A stretch of 64,000 nt of DNA from Chloroflexota bacterium (GCA_016860845.1 BOKF01000003.1:331491-395490), one strand, 5' to 3'. Shown: positions 1 to 8,336, numbered from the stretch's first letter. Notes: a model not told the origin generated them from the letters alone. Numbers and translations: made by a program.

Positions 1-1
1 C

Positions 2-286
2 GTCGTCCGCGCGACTATGACCGGCGTCAAGGCCGAACAGCTTGACCTTACGCTCAGCGGCAACGCGCTCACCCTCAAGGGCGAAGTTGAGGCCGAGACC
101 GAGTTTGAAGGCGCAACCTATCTGCGCCGCGAACGGCGGGCGGCGACGTTTACCCGCACGCTGACCCTGCCGGTTGCCGTTGAGGTTGACCGCGCCCAGG
201 CCAGCCTGCGCGACGGGGTGCTTACCCTGACCCTGCCCAAGAGCGAGAGCGTCCGGCCCAAGACGATCAAGGTCACGGCGGCATAG
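2..286 (+). CDS. Hsp20/alpha-crystallin small heat shock protein, C-terminal part
   Basis: Small heat shock protein that holds unfolding proteins in a refoldable state; acts in the cytoplasm as an oligomer. The reading frame is open from base 2, before the first ATG at 17, so the gene begins outside the window and this is its C-terminal alpha-crystallin domain. Visible family features are the GVKAEQLDLTLSGNALTLKGE beta-strand region, the L(T)LP motif, and the DGVLTLTLPKSE segment that ends the domain, followed by a very short tail lacking an obvious I-x-I motif. The UbiB-like gene follows after 6 bp, so the two may be cotranscribed. Upstream regulation cannot be seen. Confidence 0.88.
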   Translation, partial: VVRATMTGVKAEQLDLTLSGNALTLKGEVEAETEFEGATYLRRERRAATFTRTLTLPVAVEVDRAQASLRDGVLTLTLPKSESVRPKTIKVTAA

Positions 287-292
287 GCGCGC

Positions 293-1984
293 ATGTCCGG
301 TTTCTTACCCGTGCCGTGGTTCGCTCGTGGCCGCCTGCTGCGCCGCTCGCGCGAAATCACGGCGATTCTCGCCCGGCATGGCCTGGGCTGGCTCGTGGGG
401 CAAGTAGGGTTGGGTGATCTCATTCCCTTTGAGCGGGGTTGGTTCGGCCATCCGGCGCGCGAAACCCCCTATACTCAGGCCGAGCACTTGCGGCTGGCTC
501 TCGGCGAACTCGGCGCGACCTTTATCAAACTGGGGCAGGCGCTCAGCACTCGGCCCGACCTCGTGCCGCCGGCGTACGTGGCCCAACTGGCCAAACTGCA
601 AGACGCTGCGCCCCTGGTGCCATTCGAACAGATTCGCCAGATCGTCTGTGACGAACTCGGCCAATCGCCGGAAACCATCTTTGCCGAGTTTGACCCGCAG
701 CCACTCGCCTCAGCCTCGATCGGGCAAGCCCACGCCGGCAAACTAAAGCACGGGCAGCCGGTCATTGTCAAAGTCCAACGTCCTGGCGTAGCCGAACAGG
801 TCGAGCAGGACCTGGCCATCCTGGCCGGTATGGCCGAGTGGACCGAGGCCCATACCGCTTTCGGACGCGGCTACAACCTCTCCGCCCTGGTGGACGAATT
901 CGCCTACACCCTGCGCAACGAACTGGACTACCGCCGCGAGGGTCAAAATGCCGACCGTTTTCGCCGCAGTTTCGCCGGCGACCCCAGAGCCTACATTCCC
1001 AGGATGTACTGGGACTTCACCACCGGCCGCGTCCTGACCATCGAGCGCGTGGGCGGGATCAAGATCGCCGAGGTATCGGCGCTGGACGAGGCCGGGATTG
1101 ACCGGCACACGGTGGCCGAGAACGCGGTCGAGCTGATGCTGCGCGAAGTCTTCGAGTTCGGCTTCTTCCACGCCGATCCTCATCCGGGCAACTTCTTCGT
1201 CCGGCCCGATGGTTCCATCGCTCTGATTGACTTTGGCATGGTCGGCCGCCTCGACGACCGCCTGCAAGAGATCCTGTTGCGGATAGGCTTGGCCGTAGCC
1301 CGGCAAGACGCCAGGCGGCTGACCGATGAGTTTTACATGCTGGGCGTCGCCGGGGGGCGGGCCAAGCGGGCCGTGCTACAACGAGACCTCGATCACTTCC
1401 TGGGCCGCTACGCCGGACGCCCCATCAAGGAACTGGCCGCCGCGCAGGTGACGAATGAGGTGATGGCCGTGGCCCTCCGTCACCGGCTACAGCTCCCCAG
1501 CGAACTGGTCATGCTCTTCAGACTGGTAGCCATGAGTGAGAGCCTGGGCGCGCGCCTCGATCCGGACTTCCGCCTCTTTGAATTTGCGCTGCCCTACTTG
1601 CAGCAATTCTGGCTCAAGCGGCGCTCGCCCAAAGCCCTGGCCCTGCGCCTGGGACAGGCCGCGCTGGAAGCCACTGAGCTCGGCCTGGAGTTGCCCCAGC
1701 GCGCCTCGCGCCTGCTCGGCCAATTGGAACGCGGCGAACTGGAGTTCAACGTCAACCACGAGGGCCTGCGTGAGTTTACGCGACAACTCCAGCGCATGAC
1801 CAACCGCCTGGCCCTGACCATGCTGCTGGCAGCGACGATCATCGCCTTGGGGTTGGTGATGCTAGTCTACCATCCACCCAGTTGGGAACGGTACGGGGGC
1901 TGGCTGTTTGGACTGGCCTTTCTCATCTCGCTTGGCTTCGGCGCGTGGCTGATCTGGGGTATCTGGCGCTCCGGGCGAGGCTAG
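293..1984 (+). CDS. AarF/UbiB/ABC1-family atypical kinase
   Basis: Member of the ABC1/UbiB protein-kinase-like family, linked in other bacteria to isoprenoid quinone biosynthesis or lipid homeostasis at the membrane; the substrate here is unknown. The 563-residue protein has the family's KxGQ motif (KLGQ at about 79-82), the Ala/Ser-rich nucleotide loop (LASASIGQ, 138-145), the conserved Lys in VIVKVQRPG (about 160), the catalytic-loop motif HADPHPGN (293-300) and the DFG metal-binding triad (313-315). Two hydrophobic segments at about 502-526 and 536-558 anchor the C-terminus. The ATG at 293 lies 6 bp after the Hsp20 stop with only a weak ribosome binding site, suggesting coupling. No quinone biosynthesis gene is nearby. 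Confidence 0.93.
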   Translation: MSGFLPVPWFARGRLLRRSREITAILARHGLGWLVGQVGLGDLIPFERGWFGHPARETPYTQAEHLRLALGELGATFIKLGQALSTRPDLVPPAYVAQLAKLQDAAPLVPFEQIRQIVCDELGQSPETIFAEFDPQPLASASIGQAHAGKLKHGQPVIVKVQRPGVAEQVEQDLAILAGMAEWTEAHTAFGRGYNLSALVDEFAYTLRNELDYRREGQNADRFRRSFAGDPRAYIPRMYWDFTTGRVLTIERVGGIKIAEVSALDEAGIDRHTVAENAVELMLREVFEFGFFHADPHPGNFFVRPDGSIALIDFGMVGRLDDRLQEILLRIGLAVARQDARRLTDEFYMLGVAGGRAKRAVLQRDLDHFLGRYAGRPIKELAAAQVTNEVMAVALRHRLQLPSELVMLFRLVAMSESLGARLDPDFRLFEFALPYLQQFWLKRRSPKALALRLGQAALEATELGLELPQRASRLLGQLERGELEFNVNHEGLREFTRQLQRMTNRLALTMLLAATIIALGLVMLVYHPPSWERYGGWLFGLAFLISLGFGAWLIWGIWRSGRG

Positions 1985-2137
1985 CCTGCTTCTCTTTTCG
2001 AGCCAAGGAGGCCACATCATGTTACTACGAACCAAACTCCACCTCCCAAAACTTCAAAGCGATAACTGCTTCGCCCCAGATCCTTAGATGAAGGGTTCAA
2101 GCGGCCGGTAAATTAATTGGGGTCGAGGAGAATAAAT

Positions 2138-2767
2138 ATGAATCCTGATATTAAAACAATCTGGCAAGAGTTTGACCCAAAACTCAGGCAGTTTATCTTC
2201 AAGCGAGTCGCCGATGACGATGCCACCGAGGACATCCTCCAAGAGGTCTACATCAAAATCCACGCTCGGATCCACACTTTGCGAGACGACAGCAAACTAC
2301 AGAGCTGGATCTATCAAATTGCCCGCAATGCCATTATTGATTATTACCGGAGCCGAAAGCTGGCAATGGAGCTTCCGGAAACGATCGCTTTGCCAGAGGA
2401 GCCGGCAGAGAATGATGCCGCCAGCGAACTTGCACCATCGGTTAAGGCGATGATCAACCGCCTGCCGGAGAAATATCAGCAAGCCCTGATTTTGACGGAA
2501 TACCAGGGGTTGACTCAGCAGGAGATGGCCGAACAACTGGGAATCTCATGGTCGGGAGCCAAGTCCCGAGTTCAGCGAGCAAAGGAAAAATTAAAGGACA
2601 TGCTCCTGGACTGCTGTCACTTTGAGCTTGACCGGTTGGGAAATATCCTCAGTTACCAACCCAGGTGTGGTTGTTGTTCTAGCAGGCAGTCCAAAGGTGA
2701 CGGCCCTTCCAAATGTGGTGGCAAATCCCAGGTTTTTGCGTCCTTTTTGGAAAATTCCCGTCTATAG
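2138..2767 (+). CDS. sigZ: SigZ-type sigma-70 family factor
   Basis: Alternative RNA polymerase sigma factor directing transcription to a dedicated promoter set. The N-terminus (IWQEFDPKLRQFIFKRV, then DILQEVYIKIHARIHTL and SWIYQIARNAIIDYYR) matches sigma region 2 of the SigZ group. A region 4 helix-turn-helix lies at about residues 110-160 (LPEKYQQALILTEYQGLTQQ, then EMAEQLGIS). The typical SigZ tail with paired cysteines (LLDCCHFELDRLGNI, then CGCC) is present, followed by about 30 unfamiliar residues that may reflect a lost stop. I place the start at the ATG at 2138, preceded by gaggag at 2125-2130, rather than the in-frame TTG at 2117. No recognisable anti-sigma gene is adjacent. Confidence 0.88.
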   Translation: MNPDIKTIWQEFDPKLRQFIFKRVADDDATEDILQEVYIKIHARIHTLRDDSKLQSWIYQIARNAIIDYYRSRKLAMELPETIALPEEPAENDAASELAPSVKAMINRLPEKYQQALILTEYQGLTQQEMAEQLGISWSGAKSRVQRAKEKLKDMLLDCCHFELDRLGNILSYQPRCGCCSSRQSKGDGPSKCGGKSQVFASFLENSRL

Positions 2768-2801
2768 ATATAAATAAAATACTCCTCAAGGAGGACATGA
2801 T

Positions 2802-3056
2802 ATGTTTCTGAGTGAACGAGATTGGCTAGCTCATCTCGAACGGTACAAAGACCTGCTCCGGGAGGCGGAGCAGGAGCGGTTGATCCGATCGGCCGGGCTC
2901 CGGCAGCCCCGTATGCTTCGGCTACGCTCAGCACAAGGCTGGAGTGTCCATCATGGAGTTGTCGGATGGATCGGTGAGCAGATGGTGAGATGGGGCTGGA
3001 TGCTGCAGCGCCACAGCACAACGCCACCACCTTGTTGCCCGCAAGTTTCAAGGTGA
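2802..3056 (+). CDS. Small hypothetical protein downstream of the sigma factor
   Basis: An 84-residue protein of unknown function with a strong ribosome binding site (aaggagga, 2788-2795) before the ATG. The N-terminal helix (ERDWLAHLERYKDLLREAEQ) and the later GWIGEQMVRWGWMLQ look like a small amphipathic or membrane-associated protein often seen in Chloroflexota. Between them, residues about 32-46 are encoded by a GC-rich stretch (2915-2945, core cttcggctacgctcagca) that resembles a dispersed repeat rather than protein sequence. The proline/cysteine-rich last residues also look non-native. Probably cotranscribed with sigZ, from which it is separated by 34 bp. Confidence 0.5.
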   Translation: MFLSERDWLAHLERYKDLLREAEQERLIRSAGLRQPRMLRLRSAQGWSVHHGVVGWIGEQMVRWGWMLQRHSTTPPPCCPQVSR

Positions 3057-3217
3057 TCTCGTCTGGACTTTGGCAGAAGAGTGAGGGCAGAGCCGGCGCC
3101 GGCGGCGAGCGGCTCTACTCGAGGGTGTTAGACCGCTCGTCTCTACCTTATCAGTAACTAGGTCGACGGCAACTGACCCAAACGGACAGTTCGTAATAGA
3201 AAGGAAGATTGCCACTG

Positions 3218-3457
3218 ATGAAGATGTTCTACTTTGTTGGAGGGCCAAAGCCCGGATTCACTGATGAGTTCTTTCGCCGCCTCAACCAAATCGGTGGGCC
3301 ACCACCTAACTGGAAGATTTATCCCCACCCCGTTCGCGATGGCAAGGCACTGCACATTGTGGAGGCCGAATCTGAGCACGAAATACTGGATCATCTGCGC
3401 CATTTTGGCGACATCTACGAGCGGGGCCAGATTATAGAAATTGTGTCAAGAGGTTAG
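3218..3457 (+). CDS. Small hypothetical protein, possibly ferredoxin-like fold
   Basis: A 79-residue soluble protein starting MKMFYFVGGPKPG with an alternating strand/helix pattern (WKIYPHPVRDGKALHIVEAE, then a helix, then GQIIEIV). This recalls small dimeric alpha/beta-barrel proteins such as DUF3303, but I cannot assign a family firmly. The ATG at 3218 is preferred over the upstream TTG at 3209 because aaggaag at 3201-3207 is correctly spaced for it. There are no membrane segments or cysteines. The next gene is a NarL-like regulator about 220 bp downstream. Confidence 0.55.
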   Translation: MKMFYFVGGPKPGFTDEFFRRLNQIGGPPPNWKIYPHPVRDGKALHIVEAESEHEILDHLRHFGDIYERGQIIEIVSRG

Positions 3458-3525
3458 ATGGGCTGGACCAGTTCTTCACCCGCATTGAGCAGGCGATGGC
3501 CGAAGCAGATCTCAACGCGGATCGC

Positions 3526-3635
3526 GCTCAAACCGCGGCTGACGTTATCCAGCAGGTCCGAGCCTTTAGCCCTGGTTGCGGCTGGTGGTTTGGCCTGGCT
3601 CAAACCGCGGCTGACGTTATCCAGCAGGTCCGAGC
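3526..3635 (+). repeat. Imperfect 72-bp tandem duplication with two identical 38-bp units
   Basis: Bases 3526-3563 and 3598-3635 are identical over 38 bp, with a period of exactly 72 bp (24 codons). In one frame (ATG 3496 to stop 3660) they encode a 54-residue acidic/hydrophobic peptide in which AQTAADVIQQVRA occurs twice. The frame closes immediately before the ribosome binding site of the regulator at 3680. A period that is a multiple of three suggests duplication inside a coding sequence, perhaps a remnant of a larger signalling protein, but no parent family is recognisable. Confidence 0.7.
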
Positions 3636-3679
3636 GGCTATTGGGCGCGTTCGGCCCTGACCAGAGAGGAGGCATCCCC

Positions 3680-4372
3680 GTGACCGACCATACTCGCTCG
3701 CTTTCTGTCTGCATCCTGGGCGGCCCCACCCTCTGGCGGCTGGGGCTGCAGGCCTTGCTGACCGGCCGACCCAACCTGACCGGGGTCACGCAGTCGCCCG
3801 ACCTGTTTGAAGTGATCGAGCCGCCGGACGTCTTTTTGCTGGACGGTCGCCTGGCGGATGACGTTCTACCCGCTGTCCTGGCCTCTTTCCCCCAATCTCG
3901 CCTGCTGATTATTGCCGATGCCCCCCCGGAGCCGGTCGTGCTTTCCTGGTTAGAGCAGGGCGTGTTGGGCTGCATCGAGCCCCAGGCCTCGCTGTCCGAT
4001 CTACTCAATGCCATCCGCCAGGTTGTCGCCGGGGAAGTGAGCCTGCCCCAGGCACTGGCGCTGCGGCTGGTGACGCGCATGGCCCGCCAGGCCCCCTCAA
4101 GAGAAAATACGTTACCTGAACCCCTGTCTGAGCGTGAACAAGAGGTACTGGCCTTGCTGACTCAGGGGTTGAGTAACAAAGAGATTGCCCAGCATCTCTA
4201 CCTCAGCGTGCGCACGGTGGAGGGGCACCTGGTCAACGCCTACGGCAAGCTAGGCGTCCACTCCCGCACCGAAGCGGCCCTCTATGCCATCCGCCAGGGC
4301 TGGGTGACGCCCAAGGAGAGCGAGCAGCCGAGGGTGGGGGAGCAATCGTCAATCCCAAATCAAACCAGGTAG
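3680..4372 (+). CDS. NarL/LuxR-type regulator with degenerate receiver domain
   Basis: A 230-residue DNA-binding regulator. The C-terminal LuxR helix-turn-helix is complete (LSEREQEVLALLTQGLSNKE onward through VRTVEGHLVNAYGKLGVHSR, about 152-205). The N-terminal half has the receiver fold and keeps a possible phospho-acceptor Asp in VFLLDGR. However, the acidic pair normally at strand 1 is replaced (CILGGPTLW) and the switch Lys after strand 5 is missing (GCIEPQAS), so phosphorylation-independent activity is likely. The GTG at 3680 is chosen because agaggagg (3664-3671) sits 8 bp upstream; an in-frame ATG at 3458 would add 74 residues of repeat-derived sequence. It lies upstream of the exporter operon and is flanked by CAGGTAG heptamers. 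Confidence 0.85.
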   Translation: MTDHTRSLSVCILGGPTLWRLGLQALLTGRPNLTGVTQSPDLFEVIEPPDVFLLDGRLADDVLPAVLASFPQSRLLIIADAPPEPVVLSWLEQGVLGCIEPQASLSDLLNAIRQVVAGEVSLPQALALRLVTRMARQAPSRENTLPEPLSEREQEVLALLTQGLSNKEIAQHLYLSVRTVEGHLVNAYGKLGVHSRTEAALYAIRQGWVTPKESEQPRVGEQSSIPNQTR

Positions 4373-4431
4373 AACTACCTGTTTACCCGCCGGCCAGAAC
4401 AGGGGAATCTACCTGCCCCAAACAGGTAGTT
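4362..4431. promoter_or_regulatory. Cluster of four CAGGTAG/CTACCTG heptamers with a 12-bp inverted repeat
   Basis: The heptamer CAGGTAG occurs at 4366-4372 and 4423-4429, and its complement CTACCTG at 4375-4381 and 4409-4415. The outer copies form a perfect 12-bp inverted repeat (4373-4384 and 4420-4431). The cluster starts at the stop codon of the NarL-like regulator and lies just upstream of a TTGACA box leading into the exporter genes. This is consistent with multiple operator half-sites for the neighbouring LuxR-type protein. A transcription terminator is less likely because the loop is 35 nt and no T-run follows. Confidence 0.5.
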
Positions 4432-4439
4432 TAACGCTG

Positions 4440-4466
4440 TTGACAAGCAGCCGGTTATGATATGCT
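4440..4466 (+). promoter_or_regulatory. Putative promoter of the exporter operon
   Basis: A consensus -35 box TTGACA (4440-4445) is followed after 15 bp by TATGCT (4461-4466). It lies 10 bp downstream of the heptamer cluster and 45 bp upstream of the start at 4511. The short spacing is typical of promoters that need an activator, which would fit control by the adjacent LuxR-type regulator (inference). Confidence 0.4.
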
Positions 4467-4510
4467 GGTATCGAGCCTGGCCGCAGACCTGAAACCAGGT
4501 GAGAAGAACG

Positions 4511-5113
4511 ATGACCAAAACGAGATTGGCTCTATTAAGCACGCTCTCCGATATGCATACGCAGCCCATCCAGTATAACCTGGCGGCGCTGGCCGATATC
4601 GTAAGCCGGATTGGGCCTGATTTGCTGGCCGTAGAACTGCCCCGGACCGACTGGGAGAGGGGCGCGCTGAATACAGCGCCGGTGGAGGTGCAGCGCAGCC
4701 TGCTCCCCCTGGCCGAATTGAGCGACGTGGTGGTCGTACCCGTGGCCCCCGATTGGCAGCAGTTTGACGATTTTGCGCCCCAAACCGGCTGGCGGGGGAA
4801 GCTGGCCCGGCAATTGCGGGACGCCTTGCGGAAAGCGCAGCGTGCCGCTAACAAGGCCGAGGCTATCCACGCTCTGCTTTTCCAGGGTGTCTGCCACACC
4901 CTCTGTCTGCTCAACGAAATGAGTTGGGAGGCCGAGGCCCGCCGCGCCTGGAACGAGCAAAACCAGGCCCTGGTGGAAAATATTTTGCAAGCCGCCCGGC
5001 GCGATCCGGGCCGCCGCATGCTGGTGGCCGTGCAGTGCCAGCGCGTCCACTGGCTGGAGCCGCGCCTCAAGCGGGCGCCGGAGATTGAATTAGTGGATTA
5101 TCGAGCGTTGTAA
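4511..5113 (+). CDS. Hypothetical protein leading the ABC exporter operon
   Basis: A 200-residue soluble protein starting MTKTRLALLSTLSDMHTQPI with no signal peptide or membrane segment. The start is the ATG at 4511, with an upstream GTG at 4499 as alternative. Segments such as GPDLLAVELPRTDWERG and a C-terminal VQCQRVHWLEPRLK followed by VELVDY-like sequence give a faint resemblance to TraB/ChaN-like proteins, but I cannot confirm this. It is separated from the dual ATPase gene by 16 bp and so is probably cotranscribed with the exporter. Confidence 0.6.
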   Translation: MTKTRLALLSTLSDMHTQPIQYNLAALADIVSRIGPDLLAVELPRTDWERGALNTAPVEVQRSLLPLAELSDVVVVPVAPDWQQFDDFAPQTGWRGKLARQLRDALRKAQRAANKAEAIHALLFQGVCHTLCLLNEMSWEAEARRAWNEQNQALVENILQAARRDPGRRMLVAVQCQRVHWLEPRLKRAPEIELVDYRAL

Positions 5114-5129
5114 GTCAAGGAGAAAAACA

Positions 5130-7202
5130 ATGACCGACTGGATGATTGAAGCCAAAAATCTGAGCCGATCTTACAAAAAGGTCGAAGCCGTGCGAGGGAT
5201 TGACCTGGCCGTGCGCCGGGGCGAAATTTTTGGCCTGGTCGGCCCCGATGGCGCGGGCAAAACGACCACCATCCAGATGCTGACCGGCCTCCTCACCCCG
5301 ACTGCAGGCGAAGCTCGCGTGGCCGGGGTGGACGTGGTGCGCCAGCCCAACCGGTTGGGCGGTAAGATTGGTTACATGTCCGAAGGGTTCACCCTGTACG
5401 GCACACTGTCGGTGGAAGAAAATATGGATTTCTTCGCCGACCTGTACGGGGTGCCAACCAGGATCCGCCGTGAGCGCAAGGAGCAGTTGCTCCGCTTCGC
5501 CCGGCTGGAGGAAGCGCGCCACCGTCGCGCCGGAAACCTTTCAGGCGGGATGAAAAAGAAGCTGGCCCTGGCCTCCACCCTGATGTACTCGCCCCAGGTG
5601 CTCTTTCTGGACGAGCCGACCACCGGCGTGGACCCCGTTTCCCGTCGTGACTTCTGGAAGCTCCTGCAAGAGTGGATGGAGGCGAGTGAGGGATTGACTA
5701 TCTTTGTCAACACGCCCTATATGGACGAGGCCGAGCGCTTCGACCGGGTGGCGCTGATGCACCAGGGCCGGTTCATCGCTCTGGACACGCCCCAGGCTCT
5801 CAAGGTCCGGCTGGCCGGAGAGATGCTGGACCTGAAGGCCGAACCGCAGGCCACCGCCCTGCAGGCGCTCAGGGCGACGGCGGGAGTGTCGCACGTGCAG
5901 GTCTTTGGCGAGCGGCTCCACCTGCTGGTCTCGACGGAGAATGGCCGGGAGAAGGTCGCCGATTTGGCGGCAACGCTGGCCGCAGCCGGCGTGACCCTGC
6001 TGGATCAACGCCGCACCCAGCCGACCCTGGAAGATGTGTTTGTTGCCTGTATCGAGGCGCTTGAGCAGGGGAGCAGGGGAGCAGAGGAGCAGAGGGGCAG
6101 GGGAGCAGAGGAGCAGGGGACTGCCGAGCGCGGAGCGCCCGGCGGGGGAGAAAATAACCAATCCATAATACCCAAAGGCCACTATGTCCAAAATCTCGAA
6201 CATATCCAAATAAATCCAAAATCTAAAATCCAAAATCTAAAATCGTACGCTGTCACCGTCGAAGGGTTGACTAAGCGTTTCGGCAGCTTCACCGCCGTGG
6301 ATGGGATCAGTTTTAAGGTGCGGACCGGCGAGATCTTCGGCTTTCTCGGTCCCAACGGGTCGGGCAAGACGACCACCATCCGCATCCTGACCGGCCTGTT
6401 GCCGCCGACGTCGGGGGCAGGTACGGTGGCCGGCTTCGACATTCTCAGGGAACAGGCCCGCATCAAGCCGGAGATTGGCTACATGAGCCAGAAGTTCTCG
6501 CTCTACAATGATCTAACCGTGGCCGAGAACATTGATTTCTACGCCGGACTATATAACGTGCCCCGGCCACGCCGCGCCGAATGCAAGGCCTGGGTGCTGG
6601 ACATGGCCGGCCTGCGGGGCAAGGAGCGGCTGCTCACCCGGGAGCTGTCGGGCGGCTGGAAGCAGCGGCTGGCCCTGGGCTGCGCTGTCCTGCATGAACC
6701 CCGCATCCTGTTCCTGGACGAACCGACCTCCGGCGTGGATCCGATCTCCCGCCGCGCCTTCTGGGACCTGATCTTTGAGTTATCGGCCCAGGGGGTGACG
6801 ATTTTTGTGACCACGCACTACATGGAAGAAGCAGATCACTGCCACACCCTGGCCCTGCTCTACTACGGCCAGATCATCGCCCTGGGCAGTCCGCCCGCCT
6901 TGAAAGCCAACATGAAGGCCGGCCAGATGCTAGAGCTTGACGTAAGCGACGCCTTGCGGGCCTCGAACGTGGTCGCCACCTTACCCGAAGTGCAGAGCGC
7001 GGCCCCTTATGGGGACAAACTGCACGTCCTGGTTTGGGGTGAGGCCGGCCAGGCGGTTGAGCCTCTGAGCCACAGCCTCACTGCCGCCGGCCTGCGGCCG
7101 GGTGGAGTCGCACCGATAGAATTCTCGCTGGAAGACCTGTTCGTCATCTTTATCGAGATGCAAGAGGCCGGCCAGCGCGAACTTAAGGAGAGAAACCCAT
7201 GA
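5130..7202 (+). CDS. ABC-2 exporter, fused dual ATP-binding protein (YbhF/RbbA-like)
   Basis: Two ABC ATPase domains in one 690-residue polypeptide power the adjacent ABC-2 permeases. Domain 1 has Walker A GPDGAGKTT (38-46), signature LSGGM (137-141) and Walker B FLDEP (159-163). Its H-loop His is replaced by Pro (NTPYMDE, about 194-200), as seen in the YbhF group, so it is probably the degenerate site. Domain 2 is complete: GPNGSGKTT (407-415), LSGGW, FLDEP and TTHYMEEAD. The roughly 60-residue linker (about 310-370) is encoded by low-complexity DNA resembling intergenic repeats. The stop overlaps the next start as ATGA. Substrate is unknown; drugs or other hydrophobic compounds are plausible from the family. 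Confidence 0.95.
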   Translation: MTDWMIEAKNLSRSYKKVEAVRGIDLAVRRGEIFGLVGPDGAGKTTTIQMLTGLLTPTAGEARVAGVDVVRQPNRLGGKIGYMSEGFTLYGTLSVEENMDFFADLYGVPTRIRRERKEQLLRFARLEEARHRRAGNLSGGMKKKLALASTLMYSPQVLFLDEPTTGVDPVSRRDFWKLLQEWMEASEGLTIFVNTPYMDEAERFDRVALMHQGRFIALDTPQALKVRLAGEMLDLKAEPQATALQALRATAGVSHVQVFGERLHLLVSTENGREKVADLAATLAAAGVTLLDQRRTQPTLEDVFVACIEALEQGSRGAEEQRGRGAEEQGTAERGAPGGGENNQSIIPKGHYVQNLEHIQINPKSKIQNLKSYAVTVEGLTKRFGSFTAVDGISFKVRTGEIFGFLGPNGSGKTTTIRILTGLLPPTSGAGTVAGFDILREQARIKPEIGYMSQKFSLYNDLTVAENIDFYAGLYNVPRPRRAECKAWVLDMAGLRGKERLLTRELSGGWKQRLALGCAVLHEPRILFLDEPTSGVDPISRRAFWDLIFELSAQGVTIFVTTHYMEEADHCHTLALLYYGQIIALGSPPALKANMKAGQMLELDVSDALRASNVVATLPEVQSAAPYGDKLHVLVWGEAGQAVEPLSHSLTAAGLRPGGVAPIEFSLEDLFVIFIEMQEAGQRELKERNP
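6061..6245 (+). repeat. Low-complexity repeat DNA inside the dual-ATPase gene
   Basis: Bases 6061-6125 are iterations of gagcaggggagcagag-like units, and 6205-6245 iterate aatccaaaatctaaaatcc-like units. Both types normally occupy intergenic spacers. Here they are read in frame and encode a Glu/Gln/Gly-rich then Lys/Asn/Ile-rich linker between the two ATPase domains. Composition differs sharply from the flanking GC-rich coding sequence. Confidence 0.75.
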
Positions 7203-8320
7203 CTCAACGTTTCATTGCGATCCTGATCAAGGAAACCCGTGAAATCTGGCGTGATCCGTACACGCTGCTGATGGCCATCATTTTGCCGCTGATTATGCTC
7301 TTTCTTTTCGCCTATGCCACCAACCTGGATGTGGAAGACGTCCCCCTGGCCGTCTACGATCAAGATCAGACGCGGGCCAGCCGCGAGTATGTGCAGCAAT
7401 TTACCACCGCCGGCGACAAGTTCCACCTTCACCACGCGGTTCGGAGTGATCAAGAGCTGGAACAGTTGATGGCGCGCGACGTGGTCGAGGTGGGCCTGGT
7501 TATTCCGCCCGGCTTCGGGGAGGCGCTGCGGGCCGGTCGCCCGGCCACGGTGCAGACCTGGGTGGACGGTTCATTCCCACCCACGGCCAACGTGGCCATC
7601 GGCTATGTGACCGCTTTTAACCAGGTCTACAGTGCCCGGCAGGTGGCAGCCCGGTTGGGGCAGGGCTATCAGCCGGCCCTCATGATCGAGCCGAGGGTGT
7701 GGTACAACCCCGGTTTGAAGTATATCAACTTTGTGGTGCCGGGCCTGTTCGCCGTCATCTTGCTGGCCTTTCCCCCGCTGCTGTCGGCCCTGGCTGTGGT
7801 GCGGGAGAAGGAGCAGGGCAGCATCCAACAGATCTTTGTCTCGCCCATCCGGCCGGCCGAACTGATCCTGGGCAAGCTGATTCCCTACGGGGTGATCGCC
7901 TTCGTCGAGATGGCCATTATCTTTGCCGTCGGCATTGGCTGGTTTCAGGTGCCGTTTGAAGGCAGCCTGACCCTCTTGCTGGTGGCGGCCCTGATTTATG
8001 TCTTCGGGACGGTTAGCATCGGGCTGCTGATCAGCACCCTGACCAATAGCCAGGTGGCCGCCGCACTGGCCGCCATTGTGTTGACCGTGATGCCGGCTCT
8101 CCTCTTTTCCGGCTTCATCTTTCCCATTTTCAATATGCCCCTGGTGAGTCAGGGCTTCACCCATCTCTTCCCGGCCCGCCACTTTGTAGAAATCGGCCGG
8201 AGCATCAGCCTTAAAGGCGTAGGGCTAGCCACCTTGTGGCCACAGCTAGGGTGGATGTTGGCCTACGTGCTGGTGATTTTCAGCCTGGCCTCCCTGCGCT
8301 TCAAAAAGAAAATGGGCTAA
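7199..8320 (+). CDS. ABC-2 type permease, first subunit
   Basis: A 373-residue integral membrane protein of the YbhS/YbhR or DrrB type. One N-terminal transmembrane helix (about 24-42) is followed by a large extracytoplasmic domain, then a five-helix C-terminal bundle (about 180-372). The ABC-2 motif VVREKEQGSIQQIFVSPI before the second helix is the expected ATPase-coupling region. The start overlaps the ATPase stop by 4 bp, indicating translational coupling. It presumably pairs with the next permease as a heterodimer. Confidence 0.93.
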   Translation: MTQRFIAILIKETREIWRDPYTLLMAIILPLIMLFLFAYATNLDVEDVPLAVYDQDQTRASREYVQQFTTAGDKFHLHHAVRSDQELEQLMARDVVEVGLVIPPGFGEALRAGRPATVQTWVDGSFPPTANVAIGYVTAFNQVYSARQVAARLGQGYQPALMIEPRVWYNPGLKYINFVVPGLFAVILLAFPPLLSALAVVREKEQGSIQQIFVSPIRPAELILGKLIPYGVIAFVEMAIIFAVGIGWFQVPFEGSLTLLLVAALIYVFGTVSIGLLISTLTNSQVAAALAAIVLTVMPALLFSGFIFPIFNMPLVSQGFTHLFPARHFVEIGRSISLKGVGLATLWPQLGWMLAYVLVIFSLASLRFKKKMG

Positions 8321-8336
8321 GTAAAGGAGTAAAACC

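Noticed and set aside
3526..3635. CRISPR-like direct repeats
   Set aside because: Only two copies, period 72 bp, in frame with a coding pattern; not an array.
4373..4431. Intrinsic terminator after the NarL-like regulator
   Set aside because: The inverted repeat has a 35-nt loop and no T-run; operator half-sites explain it better.
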